A stretch of DNA of 64,000 nt from Winogradskyella costae (lineage in GTDB: Bacteria > Bacteroidota > Bacteroidia > Flavobacteriales > Flavobacteriaceae). The notes under the pieces were generated by a model. That model worked only from the letters and a program-made list of their open reading frames with translations. It did not search any database and had not been told where the DNA came from. The DNA is taken from contig NZ_JABFDK010000001.1 of assembly GCF_013403865.1 (NCBI RefSeq), positions 248,001-312,000 on the forward strand, given 5' to 3'. A program made the position numbers and the translations under genes. Of this stretch, positions 26,245 through 35,388 are shown piece by piece (the stretch's first letter is position 1; every line of letters starts with the position of its first letter).

Positions 26245-27423
26245 TTAATACTTAAATGTTCCGTATTCACTGTTAATTGTAAGCTGTTTCTTATCGGAAG
26301 CTTCTACACGACCTATAATTTTAGCGTCTACATTATAAGATTTTGAAATCTCAATGATAGCGTTTGCTACTTCTGGCTTAACATACAATTCCATACGATG
26401 ACCGCAGTTAAATACCTGGTACATTTCTTTCCAATCTGTTTTAGATTGTTCTTGAATTAATTTAAATAACGGTGGAACTTCAAACATATTATCTTTTATA
26501 ATATGAAGTTCATCAATAAAATGAAGAATTTTCGTTTGCGCCCCTCCACTGCAGTGTACCATGCCGTGAATACTATCACTATTATATGTATTCAAAATTT
26601 CTTTAATTATTGGTGCGTAAGTCCGTGTCGGTGACAACACTAACTTACCTGCATCTGTAGGTGCGTTCTCAACAGTATCTGTTAATTTTATTTGACCTGA
26701 ATACACTAGATCTTCTGGCACAGCAGCATCAAAGCTTTCAGGATATTTATCTGCTAAATATTTTGAAAACACATCGTGCCTTGCTGATGTTAATCCGTTA
26801 CTCCCCATACCACCATTGTATTCGGTTTCGTAAGAGGCTTGCCCAAAAGACTCTAAACCTACAATTACATCACCTGCTACAATATTAGCATTATCAATAA
26901 CGTCTGAGCGCTTCATACGTGCTGTCACTGTAGAATCTACAATAATAGTCCTTACGATATCTCCAACGTCTGCAGTTTCTCCACCAGTTGAATGAATCGT
27001 AACACCAAAGGATTTTAAATCTTCAATTAATGCTTCAGTTCCGTTAATAATTGCGGAAATCACTTCACCAGGAATTAAATTCTTATTTCTACCTATGGTT
27101 GATGACAACATTATATGATCTGTTGCTCCCACACATAATAAATCGTCAATATTCATAATTAACGCATCTTGTGCAATACCTTTCCAAACTGAAATATCCC
27201 CAGTCTCTTTCCAATACATGTATGCCAAAGACGATTTTGTACCAGCCCCATCCGCATGCATTATTAAACAATAATCAGAATCATTAGTTAAATAATCCGG
27301 AACTATTTTACAGAACGCTTTAGGAAACAAGCCCTTATCAATATTTTTTATAGCATTATGGACATCTTCTTTTGAAGCAGAAACACCTCGTTGCGCATAT
27401 CTTTTACTCACAGAATTACTCAT
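26245..27423 (-). CDS. purM: Phosphoribosylformylglycinamidine cyclo-ligase (AIR synthase)
   Basis: 392 residues, the longer Bacteroidota form of PurM. ATP-grasp-independent PurM fold markers are HADGAGTKSSLAY (about residues 55-67), NIDDLLCVGATDHIMLSST, STGGETADVGDIVRT and HCSGGAQTKIL, with the C-terminal NCGHRMELYV. It converts FGAM to AIR in purine synthesis using ATP. A TATTTTTG -7 box lies upstream at 27450-27457. The DUF3078 gene follows closely. Confidence 0.93.
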   Translation of the reverse strand: MSNSVSKRYAQRGVSASKEDVHNAIKNIDKGLFPKAFCKIVPDYLTNDSDYCLIMHADGAGTKSSLAYMYWKETGDISVWKGIAQDALIMNIDDLLCVGATDHIMLSSTIGRNKNLIPGEVISAIINGTEALIEDLKSFGVTIHSTGGETADVGDIVRTIIVDSTVTARMKRSDVIDNANIVAGDVIVGLESFGQASYETEYNGGMGSNGLTSARHDVFSKYLADKYPESFDAAVPEDLVYSGQIKLTDTVENAPTDAGKLVLSPTRTYAPIIKEILNTYNSDSIHGMVHCSGGAQTKILHFIDELHIIKDNMFEVPPLFKLIQEQSKTDWKEMYQVFNCGHRMELYVKPEVANAIIEISKSYNVDAKIIGRVEASDKKQLTINSEYGTFKY

Positions 27424-27449
27424 TGTACGAATTATTTGTATTGGTGTTG

Positions 27450-27457
27450 CAAAAATA
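27450..27457 (-). promoter_or_regulatory. -7 promoter box for purM
   Basis: The minus strand reads TATTTTTG, 26 bp upstream of the purM ATG. No clear -33. Confidence 0.5.
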
Positions 27458-27741
27458 AGGATTGCGTTTAATTATAAGGAATGATTAGGTTGGAATTAAT
27501 AACAGTTTTCATTTTTCTCCATAAAACTTTCTTTCCTTATTATCACCGGAGTACAAACTAACACCAAATCTACTACTTAGTAACGTTGTACTTTTCATAT
27601 AAAACATTGGTAGTAGAACGACTGACAACCTAATGCTTATAATAGACCCCATAGCACAGGTCGGACTTTGATTTTGGATAGTCACCCTCCATTATTACAG
27701 AATTAGCTTTCATGGCTATAGTATTAGAATCACTATTATTG

Positions 27742-27790
27742 AAAAAAAAAAAAAAAAAAAAAGATAAAACCGAAAAATCGATTTTATCTT
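27742..27790 (-). terminator. Terminator with a 21-base A/T tract after the 46-residue secreted peptide
   Basis: On the minus strand a stem AAGATAAAA/TTTTATCTT (27782-27790 with 27761-27769), with an inner CGAAAAATCG, is followed by a T-run that is 21 As on the plus strand (27742-27762). It lies 45 bp after the small peptide stop. Confidence 0.8.
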
Positions 27791-27834
27791 ATAGTCTAGA
27801 AGGTAAATATTACCTGATAATTTTATCTTAATTT

Positions 27835-27975
27835 TTAAGATCTGCCGACTGGTAGCTCTAGCTGAACACTTACAACCTCATCATTATTTACATTCTTTAA
27901 TTCACTAGAATTGTCTTGAGATAAAATAAGCGTTGCGCCAACAAGAATTGCTACACTAAGTAGTAACTTTTTCAT
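27835..27975 (-). CDS. Small secreted peptide, 46 residues
   Basis: An ORF from ATG at 27975 to TAA at 27835. The N-terminus is a typical signal peptide (KKLLLSVAILVGATLILSQ), followed by a short acidic mature region with DNSSELKNVNNDEVV and ending LELPVGRS. A strong hairpin terminator follows. This organisation (signal, short mature part, own terminator) suggests a real exported peptide. I recognise no family. It lies in the 778-bp gap between glutamine synthetase III and purM; nothing else convincing was seen in 27458-27741 and 27976-28201. Confidence 0.55.
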   Translation of the reverse strand: MKKLLLSVAILVGATLILSQDNSSELKNVNNDEVVSVQLELPVGRS

Positions 27976-28201
27976 TTTTACAAATATTGATTAATAGCCC
28001 TACAAAGATACTAAACAAACATATCGTTAAAAGGTCTACCCCCAATTATTTCACGTGATACCGCCACCTTTTCGACAACTAGTTTAATGTAATCGACAAA
28101 CTGCACAAAATACTATTTTATCATGGTAAGTTGTACGTATATATACGTATTTCATCGTGTGGATTTATCGCTTTAAATCCTCGTAAGCTACATTAGACTA
28201 A

Positions 28202-30388
28202 TTATTTAGTAAATAAAAGCTCTCTATATTTTGTTAAGGGCCATAACTCATCATCAATCATTAATTCTAATTTATCACAATGATACCTAATATCTTCAAA
28301 AAAGGGCTTTACCTTATTACAATACCCATCAGCTTTCTTCTCTAAACTATTTTCCTTATTGATGGATTTTCTCGTCTCAGTCATTTTAGTCACTGTTGCA
28401 TTTATCGTTTCGATATGCTCCGATATTTGCTCAATAAGAATAAGTTGGGCTTTCGCAAAATCTTTAAAGCGATCTCCATAGATAGTTTTAAGACCTGTTA
28501 CATTTTCTATTAGAATATTTTGATACCTCACAGCTGTTGGCACAACATGATTTCTGGCAATATCTCCAATTACCCTACTTTCTATTTGGACATGATGAAT
28601 ATAATCTTCCATTTCTATTTCGTAGCGCGCTTCAGACTCCACTTTATTCATCACTTTTAAACTGTCAAAAAGCTCTATAGTGGATTTAGCTTTTTTTATC
28701 TTTAAAGCTTCAGGTGTGGTTTTATTATTACTTAACCCACGCTTTTTAGCTTCCTTTTCCCATTCTTCACTATAACCGTTACCTTCAAATAGAATAGCTT
28801 TAGATGTTTTAATATACTCTCTTATGACATTAAAGATAGCATCATCCTTTTTCATTCCTTTTCCTTCAATCAATTCATCAACTTCAACTTTAAAGTCTAT
28901 TAATTGTTTTGCAACGATAGTACTTAAAACAGTCATAGGGTTAGCACAGTTTGCTGTAGAACCCACTGCTCTAAACTCAAATTTATTACCTGTAAAGGCA
29001 AATGATGATGTTCTGTTTCTATCTGTATTATCTAATATCACTTCTGGTATTTTACCTACCACATTAAGCTTTAGGTCTGTTTTCTCCTTAGGTGATAATT
29101 TCCCCTTAGTCACAGTTTCTAATTCACTGAGCACTTTTGTGAGCTGATCCCCAATAAAAATTGAAATAATTGCAGGAGGCGCCTCATTAGCCCCCAAACG
29201 ATGATCATTACTTGCAGAAGCAATCGCTGCTCTTAGCAACTCTTCATGAGTTTGCACCGCTTTAATCGTGTTTATAAAGAAGGTTAAGAACTGAAGATTA
29301 CTCATTGGAGTTTTCCCTGGGGACAATAAATTGATTCCTGTATTAGTAGACAAACTCCAGTTGTTGTGCTTCCCCGAACCATTTACACCTGCAAACGGTT
29401 TTTCGTGCATAAGCACAGTAAAATTATGACGCTTTGCAATTTTCTGCATAATGTCCATTAATAATGAATTATGATCAACTGCCAAATTCGCTTCTTCAAA
29501 TATAGGAGCCAGTTCAAATTGATTTGGAGCCACCTCATTATGCCTTGTTTTAACAGGAATTCCCAACAACATACATTGATGTTCTAAATCTCGCATATAA
29601 GCCATTGCTCTTGCTGGTATGGTACCAAAATAATGATCATCTAATTGCTGACCTTTTGCTGGTGAATGTCCCAACAACGTCCTTCCTGTTAATAAAATAT
29701 CTGGTCTAGATATAGCCAAGGCTGTATCTATTAGAAAATATTCTTGCTCCCAACCTAACGACGTTCTGACGGTCTTTACATTTTTATCAAAATATTTACA
29801 TACTGAAACAGCAGCATTATCCACCGCCTGTAAAGCTCTTAAGAGTGGAGTTTTAAAATCTAATGCTTCACCAGTATATGATACAAACACCGTTGGAATG
29901 CATAATGTTTTATCATATATGAAAGCGGGTGATGTAGGATCCCATGCAGTATAACCTCTGGCTTCAAACGTATTTCTAATACCTCCATTTGGAAAACTAG
30001 AAGCATCCGGTTCTTGTTGTACTAACTGGTTTCCACCAAATTTTTCAATAGCTAATCCATCTCCGATAGTTTCAAAAAACGCATCATGTTTTTCTGCTGT
30101 GGCACCAGTTAATGGTTGAAACCAATGTGTATAATGTGTTGCTCCTTTATTAATTGCCCATTCCTTCATTCCTGTAGAAATATGATCTGCTACAAGACGG
30201 TTTATTTTAGTCCCTTTTTCAATGGCCTCTAAAACACTATTTAGCGCTGTCTTAGTTAAATATTGACGCATTGCTACCTCATTGAACACATTAGAACCAA
30301 AGATTTCAGATCGACGTTTCTTTTCCTTAATTTCTAATGGCTTTCTCTTTAAAGATGCTTTTACAGCATGAAATCTAAGTGTTGACAT
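28202..30388 (-). CDS. glnN: Glutamine synthetase type III
   Basis: 728 residues from the ATG at 30388 (STLRFHAVKASLKRKPLEIKEKKRRSE); the longer frame to 30445 adds a non-conserved start. The family is the large dodecameric GSIII of Bacteroidota. Motifs are FGSNVFNEVAMRQYL, TAEKHDAFFE, WEQEYFLID, TRHNEVAPNQFELAPIFE, HEKPFAGVNGSGKHNNWSL and NRTSSFAFTGNKFEFRAVGS, covering ATP, metal and glutamate binding. It forms glutamine from glutamate and ammonia. It is divergent from a type II enzyme; a promoter with both boxes is visible upstream. Confidence 0.95.
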   Translation of the reverse strand: MSTLRFHAVKASLKRKPLEIKEKKRRSEIFGSNVFNEVAMRQYLTKTALNSVLEAIEKGTKINRLVADHISTGMKEWAINKGATHYTHWFQPLTGATAEKHDAFFETIGDGLAIEKFGGNQLVQQEPDASSFPNGGIRNTFEARGYTAWDPTSPAFIYDKTLCIPTVFVSYTGEALDFKTPLLRALQAVDNAAVSVCKYFDKNVKTVRTSLGWEQEYFLIDTALAISRPDILLTGRTLLGHSPAKGQQLDDHYFGTIPARAMAYMRDLEHQCMLLGIPVKTRHNEVAPNQFELAPIFEEANLAVDHNSLLMDIMQKIAKRHNFTVLMHEKPFAGVNGSGKHNNWSLSTNTGINLLSPGKTPMSNLQFLTFFINTIKAVQTHEELLRAAIASASNDHRLGANEAPPAIISIFIGDQLTKVLSELETVTKGKLSPKEKTDLKLNVVGKIPEVILDNTDRNRTSSFAFTGNKFEFRAVGSTANCANPMTVLSTIVAKQLIDFKVEVDELIEGKGMKKDDAIFNVIREYIKTSKAILFEGNGYSEEWEKEAKKRGLSNNKTTPEALKIKKAKSTIELFDSLKVMNKVESEARYEIEMEDYIHHVQIESRVIGDIARNHVVPTAVRYQNILIENVTGLKTIYGDRFKDFAKAQLILIEQISEHIETINATVTKMTETRKSINKENSLEKKADGYCNKVKPFFEDIRYHCDKLELMIDDELWPLTKYRELLFTK

Positions 30389-30406
30389 ATTATTAATTTT
30401 TAAGGT

Positions 30407-30437
30407 CAAAAATACAAAATATTTAAAAAATAGACAA
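30407..30437 (-). promoter_or_regulatory. Promoter of glutamine synthetase III
   Basis: On the minus strand a TTG -33 element (30435-30437) is followed by 20 bp and the -7 box TATTTTTG (30407-30414), 18 bp before the ATG. Confidence 0.6.
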
Positions 30438-30504
30438 TTACCCATACAAAATTAGGGTAGTCTGCAATAATCCGACACAAATTACCTAAATAACCCCATT
30501 TTTT

Positions 30505-30534
30505 TTGATGAGTAAAAAAAAATAGCAATATTTG
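30505..30534 (+). promoter_or_regulatory. Probable promoter of glutamine synthetase II
   Basis: TTG (30505-30507) then 19 bp then AATATTTG (30527-30534), one mismatch from TAnnTTTG, 33 bp upstream of the start codon. Confidence 0.45.
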
Positions 30535-30567
30535 TATCATTATTATCTCATAAACAAAACAATCATT

Positions 30568-31593
30568 ATGGCAAAAATTAAATTAGAATACATTTGGTTA
30601 GATGGTTACTTCCCAACTCAAAACATGAGAAGTAAAACCAAAGTAGAAGAGCACGAAGACTTTAAAGGAACTATAGAAGAGTTAGGCATGTGGTCTTTTG
30701 ACGGATCATCTACTAGACAAGCTGAAGGTGGAGCATCTGACTGTTTATTAAAACCTGTAGCTATTTATCCAGATCCAGATAGAATCAACGGGTATTTAGT
30801 AATGACAGAGGTTTTAAATGCGGACGGAACACCTCACGTTTCTAATGGTAGAGCTACTATTGATGATGACGATAATGATTTCTGGTTTGGTTTTGAGCAA
30901 GAGTATTTCATCATGGATACCAAAACACAATTACCTTTAGGATTTCCAATAGGTGGATACCCTGCACCACAAGGTATGTATTATTGCTCTGTTGGAGGAA
31001 AAAATACACATGGTAGAGGTTTAGTTGAAAAGCATGCTGATTTATGTATTGATGCTGGCTTAAACTTTGAAGGTATTAATCAAGAAGTTGCTTCTGGTCA
31101 GTGGGAGTTCCAATTATTTGCAAAAGGGGCTAAAAAAGCAGGAGATGAAATTTGGATTGCTAGATATTTATTAGACCGATTAACAGAGAAGTACGGCTAC
31201 TATATTGATTACCACCCAAAACCACTGGGTAAAGATATGGACTGGAATGGTTCTGGTATGCATGCTAACTTCTCTAATGAAGTATTAAGAACATGTGGAG
31301 ACAAAGAAACTTACGCTAAAATTTGTGAAGCTTTCCGTCCTGTAGTAAAAGAACATATTGCTGTTTATGGAGAGTTTAACGACCAACGTTTAACTGGCTT
31401 GCATGAAACGGCGTCCATTAATGATTTCTCTTGGGGAATTTCAGATAGAGGAGCTTCAATACGTATTCCAATTATCGCCGTTGAAAAAGGCTGGAAAGGT
31501 TGGTTAGAAGATAGAAGACCAGCTTCTAATGGTGACCCATACAAAATTGCAGGTAGAATTGTTAAAACAGTAAAGAGTGCTGACATTTCTTAA
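30568..31593 (+). CDS. glnA: Glutamine synthetase, eukaryote-like type II (beta-grasp)
   Basis: 341 residues from ATG at 30568 (AKIKLEYIWLDGYFPTQNMRSKTK); the longer frame adds 12 residues with no support. The N-terminal beta-grasp WSFDGSSTRQAEGGASD (about 35-55), then EQEYFIMD, NQEVASGQWEFQ, DWNGSGMHANFS and GASIRIPIIAVEKGWKGWLEDRRPASN match GSII. It makes glutamine from glutamate, ammonia and ATP. It is encoded head-to-head with GSIII, suggesting coordinated or alternative use under different nitrogen supply. A strong terminator follows. Confidence 0.92.
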   Translation: MAKIKLEYIWLDGYFPTQNMRSKTKVEEHEDFKGTIEELGMWSFDGSSTRQAEGGASDCLLKPVAIYPDPDRINGYLVMTEVLNADGTPHVSNGRATIDDDDNDFWFGFEQEYFIMDTKTQLPLGFPIGGYPAPQGMYYCSVGGKNTHGRGLVEKHADLCIDAGLNFEGINQEVASGQWEFQLFAKGAKKAGDEIWIARYLLDRLTEKYGYYIDYHPKPLGKDMDWNGSGMHANFSNEVLRTCGDKETYAKICEAFRPVVKEHIAVYGEFNDQRLTGLHETASINDFSWGISDRGASIRIPIIAVEKGWKGWLEDRRPASNGDPYKIAGRIVKTVKSADIS

Positions 31594-31614
31594 TTAGCAA
31601 CTTAATAAACATTT

Positions 31615-31650
31615 AAAGTCGTCTAGAATATATTTTTCTAGACGACTTTT
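31615..31650 (+). terminator. Terminator after glnA
   Basis: A 14-bp perfect stem (31615-31628 with 31636-31649) with a 7-base loop and T-run lies 22 bp after the glnA stop. Confidence 0.85.
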
Positions 31651-32012
31651 TTACTCCTTACTATATGTAAAGATTCAAATACATCCCATCGCGTATTCAT
31701 TTACAAATACCCTCTCACACTTTACATCCATCTTTAGCTTTGGTAAAATAATTTTCAAAGCAACAAATTTCACTACAAATTTACAAATCCTATACGCTTT
31801 TCCATAACTCCAATTACAGTAATTAACTCATACTAATGTGTTTCTAAAAACAAAATATAAGAACCAAGGCGTATTTCCTTACAACGATAAAATCTGTTTT
31901 TCAAAGTAAAATATTTCATTTTACCGACTTTTTCAGGTAGTCTTCGCTTTTTTTAGGCTACCTGTGTACACGGTTATAATATTACAGTGTTATTAACCAA
32001 ATTCAATTATTT
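31651..32012. other. Non-coding gap before the T9SS surface protein
   Basis: No supportable gene. A CAGGTAG/CTACCTG inverted repeat (31934-31964) and an adjoining GTGTACAC palindrome (31964-31971) lie about 40-80 bp upstream of the start at 32013 and may be regulatory. The rest is AT-rich. Confidence 0.4.
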
Positions 32013-33854
32013 ATGAAAAATTTTACTAAGCACCTACTTCCTATATTGTGTGGAGCTGCTACTTTTATGACAATTAATATGAATGCCTTTCAAGGGAGTT
32101 CACAAGACAGCTGTAATGCTATTGAAGTGATAGCATCAAACCAAGGTAATCGTTCAGATGAAACCCCTGTACATGCAGATCGTTCTGATGTTAATGCTGC
32201 TTTAAACACACCAGACAAATCAAATGCTCCTAGTGGATTTTATAGTTTAGGTATAAAGGGAAGTATTACTCTTGCATTAGGCGGAGCGGTATACAACCAA
32301 GCTGGAACAGACATCATGATTTATGAAACTTCATTCTCTGGAGATTCTTGCGGTAGAGGTGACGATGAAACTGCATTAGTAGAGTTGTCTCAAGATGGCG
32401 AGACTTGGGTGCAATACGGTACTGTTTGTCGTGACGGATCAATAGACTTAGACGGCATCGCTTTAGATTACGTAACTCAAATTAGAATTACAGATACGAC
32501 ATATGGATCTGGTGATGGTTACGATTTAGATGGTGTTGAAGCCGTTAATGGTTGTGAAGAAATTCCTAGCGATGTTTGTTATGGTTCAGGAGCTTTAAAC
32601 TATATCCCAGGATTAGACAGCAATGGAAATGCATTAACAGTTGCTGAGCGCATGGACACAAACAAAGCTTTAGGTCAACCTGAAATGGATGATTCTTTAA
32701 ACTTTTTATCATTAGGTTACGGAGGAGAAGTTACAATAACTTTTGATGGTGTTGTATATAATAATGAAGGTCCAGATATTGAAGTTGTTGAAACTACATT
32801 TGGTAACGCTTCATTTTCGAGCTACCCAGAATCTGCTGATATTTATGTATCTCAGAATGGTATAGATTTTTACCTTATAGGATCAGTTCTCACTGATGAT
32901 GCTGGCGATTTAGACATCAGCAACGCACCTATTTTCTTATCTTATATTACAGAGGTAAAGATTATAGATACAACTCCTAGTGGATCTATTTCTGATGATG
33001 GTTTTGATTTAGATGGAGTTGTTGCTTTAACAGGCTGTAACGAACCAATGTTACCAACACCAGCTGGATGTTACGCCTCTGATTATTTTAACTACGTAGA
33101 AGGAACTAAAAAGAATGGTGGTGTTATTGACGCTATTAGAACTGAAACTCCTAGTAATGTACTTGGTGAGCCAGAATCAACTGATGACTATGTATTTACA
33201 TCATTAGGATATGGTGGTGAAGTTACTTTAACATTCGGTGGAGCTGTTTACAACCAAGAAGGTCCAGACTTAGTAATTGTTGAAACTACTTTTGGAAACT
33301 ATTTAGGATGTGACAGTTATAAAGAATATGCTAACGTTTATGTTTCTGCTGATGATATTAACTACCATTTTGCAGGTACTGTATGTAAATCAGATAATAC
33401 AATTGATATCTCAGATGCTGGTGGTTTTAGCTTCATCTATTATGTGAAAATTGTAAATAATGACGAATTATCAACAACAGAAGACGGCTATGATCTTGAT
33501 GGTGTAATTGCAATAGGAACTTGCGAAGAATTTGATTACCAAGCTTACGCTGAACAACAACGTTTACTTAGTGTAAATACAGTAAATGCTGAAGAACTAG
33601 GCTTTACAACATACCCCAACCCAACAAATGGTGTATCTTATATTGAATTTACACCTCAAACAACTGGTAACGTATCGATAGAGGTATTTGATATTAACGG
33701 TCGTAATGTTGGTCGTATATTCAACGAGGAGGCTTACCCAGGTAAAGTATACAAAGCAGAATTTAATGCTAGTAATTTAGCAGCAGGTTTATATGTATAC
33801 AAAATTACAACTGGAAACTCAAGCATCACTAAAAAGTTTGTTGTTACAAAATAA
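32013..33854 (+). CDS. T9SS-secreted surface protein with three tandem repeats
   Basis: 613 residues. A signal-like N-terminus is followed by three homologous units of about 140-150 residues. Each contains a SLGxxGxxTLxxGGxVYNxxGxD[IL] core, an ET[ST]F segment, a D[ILV]SxDGxx[TFY] segment, and a GYDLDGVxA close (roughly residues 68-180, 235-345 and 395-500). The last about 85 residues form a T9SS sorting domain (TYPNPTNGVSYIEFTP, FDINGRNVG, ASNLAAGLYVYKITTGNSSITKKFVVTK). It is therefore predicted to be exported and cell-surface anchored. The repeated unit is cysteine-poor and beta-rich; its ligand is unknown. A strong terminator follows. Confidence 0.85.
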   Translation: MKNFTKHLLPILCGAATFMTINMNAFQGSSQDSCNAIEVIASNQGNRSDETPVHADRSDVNAALNTPDKSNAPSGFYSLGIKGSITLALGGAVYNQAGTDIMIYETSFSGDSCGRGDDETALVELSQDGETWVQYGTVCRDGSIDLDGIALDYVTQIRITDTTYGSGDGYDLDGVEAVNGCEEIPSDVCYGSGALNYIPGLDSNGNALTVAERMDTNKALGQPEMDDSLNFLSLGYGGEVTITFDGVVYNNEGPDIEVVETTFGNASFSSYPESADIYVSQNGIDFYLIGSVLTDDAGDLDISNAPIFLSYITEVKIIDTTPSGSISDDGFDLDGVVALTGCNEPMLPTPAGCYASDYFNYVEGTKKNGGVIDAIRTETPSNVLGEPESTDDYVFTSLGYGGEVTLTFGGAVYNQEGPDLVIVETTFGNYLGCDSYKEYANVYVSADDINYHFAGTVCKSDNTIDISDAGGFSFIYYVKIVNNDELSTTEDGYDLDGVIAIGTCEEFDYQAYAEQQRLLSVNTVNAEELGFTTYPNPTNGVSYIEFTPQTTGNVSIEVFDINGRNVGRIFNEEAYPGKVYKAEFNASNLAAGLYVYKITTGNSSITKKFVVTK

Positions 33855-33883
33855 GTAGAATAGCTTATTCGTAATACTATATA

Positions 33884-33920
33884 AAAGCCTCCTGAAATAT
33901 ATTTCAGGAGGCTTTCTTTT
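33884..33920 (+). terminator. Terminator after the triple-repeat surface protein
   Basis: A 15-bp perfect stem (33884-33898 with 33901-33915) with a T-rich tail, 30 bp after the stop. Confidence 0.85.
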
Positions 33921-34170
33921 TCCATTTACTTAACGGCTTTGCTTAATTTAAGAGAGATGTAAAACTATTCTAACATCGCTTTTAGCAGGTTGGTGTAATA
34001 ATGATTTAATCTCCCCAAGAACATTAACTTAATTTATTTACTATACCCTAATTTAATGTGAGCAGTTTAGTTTTTAAATCAATCCGATATAAGCTTATAA
34101 AAATGCGTTCTATATGGCATTACTAAATAGGTCCCTACACAAGAGAACTCTTTGTCATTCTCGTACTTAA

Positions 34171-34220
34171 GAAAGCCTCACAACAACAATAATAGTTCCG
34201 TGAGGCTTTTTTTTTTTTAA
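34171..34220 (+). terminator. Orphan plus-strand terminator
   Basis: A 10-bp stem (34172-34181 with 34200-34209) is followed by about 12 Ts. No plus-strand ORF longer than about 18 codons lies between the previous terminator (33920) and this one, so it may end an unannotated small RNA from 33921-34170. Confidence 0.6.
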
Positions 34221-34270
34221 TACTTTGTTATTTTGAAATAACCACTATGCCAATAATCAAAATCAAATAG

Positions 34271-35221
34271 TTATCTAAGTGCTATATATATAAACACTAA
34301 ATAAGAACCGAATAACAACATTCCTTTGACTCTTCCAATTTCAAAACGCTTTGGAATGATTATAAATGGAATTAAAATCGCAGCAAAACCAATCATCCAA
34401 AAAATATTTGTGGATAATATCTCAGGTGTATCAGGATTAACGACGATAGGTTTTATCATAGCCGTAAGACCTAATACTGAAGCGATATTAAATATATTGG
34501 AACCAATAAGGTTTCCTAATGAAATAGCTTTTTCTTTCTTTAACGCAGCAATAACAGAAGCTGCTAGCTCTGGGACACTTGTACCAATTGCAATAACAGT
34601 AACAGAGATAGCGTAATCACTAATCCCTATGGACATCGCCAATTCTTTAGCGCCATCTACTAACCAAAGAGAACCAAAATATAATCCTGCAGCACCAATT
34701 AGTAGCCACATTATAATTTTAAAATTAGAAACGACCGCGAGCGCATCATCCACTTCTTCTATGTTTGCTTTGGTGGATTTCCTAGAGCTTCTAATTAAAA
34801 CCACTAAAAAGACTACCAAAGAAATCATCATTAACAAGCCTTCAATAGCCGTTAATACACCATCATTTTTCAGGAAATAATAAAGCACAAATGACAATAG
34901 CATCATCATTGGCCAATTCAGTTTATAAAACTCGCGATCCACCGCTAGCGGAGAAATAATAGCTGTGATTCCCAAAACCAAACCGATATTAGCAATATTA
35001 GATCCAATAACGTTTCCTAAAGCAATATCAGAAACCCCCTCTAAAGCAGCCTGCAAACTCACTAATAATTCTGGTGCAGATGTCGCAAAAGACACAACCG
35101 TCATACCAATAACCAACTTAGATAACTTAAGTTTAAAAGACAAACCAACAGACGCTCTAACCAAAAAATCTCCTCCAACTACTAACAACGCTAATCCTGC
35201 AATAACCATTAACACACTCAT
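34271..35221 (-). CDS. Calcium/sodium antiporter, CaCA family (YrbG-like)
   Basis: 316 residues, about ten membrane helices. The two alpha repeats typical of the CaCA family are visible: ALGNVIGSNIANIGLVLG (N-terminal half) and SLGNLIGSNIFNIASVLG (C-terminal half), plus TSAPELLVS and TSVPELAAS that carry the ion-binding acidic residues. It exchanges Ca2+ for Na+ at the inner membrane. It diverges from the BlaI/M56 operon; 35222-35388 holds both upstream regions. Confidence 0.93.
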   Translation of the reverse strand: MSVLMVIAGLALLVVGGDFLVRASVGLSFKLKLSKLVIGMTVVSFATSAPELLVSLQAALEGVSDIALGNVIGSNIANIGLVLGITAIISPLAVDREFYKLNWPMMMLLSFVLYYFLKNDGVLTAIEGLLMMISLVVFLVVLIRSSRKSTKANIEEVDDALAVVSNFKIIMWLLIGAAGLYFGSLWLVDGAKELAMSIGISDYAISVTVIAIGTSVPELAASVIAALKKEKAISLGNLIGSNIFNIASVLGLTAMIKPIVVNPDTPEILSTNIFWMIGFAAILIPFIIIPKRFEIGRVKGMLLFGSYLVFIYIALR

Positions 35222-35313
35222 CTTCTATCGATATTTTTAATTACTTGTTTCCTTTAAAGCGCAAAGATAATATTTCATTTTTACACCTACTAAAACTATA
35301 TTTTACGTTATAT

Positions 35314-35350
35314 AACTATTTTTACAGTTGTATAACTACAAAAATAGTTG
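35314..35350. promoter_or_regulatory. BlaI-type operator (inverted repeat) of the regulator-receptor operon
   Basis: AACTATTTTT (35314-35323) and AAAAATAGTT (35340-35349) form a 10-bp inverted repeat, with an inner AGTTGTATAACT dyad (about 35326-35337). It overlaps the -33 side of the promoter and is upstream of the BlaI start at 35389. Confidence 0.6.
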
Positions 35351-35358
35351 TATTTTTG
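35328..35358 (+). promoter_or_regulatory. Promoter of the BlaI/M56 operon
   Basis: TTG at 35328-35330 (within the operator), then 20 bp, then a perfect TATTTTTG -7 box (35351-35358), 30 bp before the ATG. Overlap with the dyad implies repression by an operator-bound dimer. Confidence 0.65.
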
Positions 35359-35388
35359 AATTCAAGATTAATATTAGATTTTATTCCT

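Noticed and set aside
27482..27562. 26-codon plus-strand ORF in the purM-glnN gap
   Set aside because: No signal, no conservation evidence, no promoter or terminator; composition like random AT-rich DNA.
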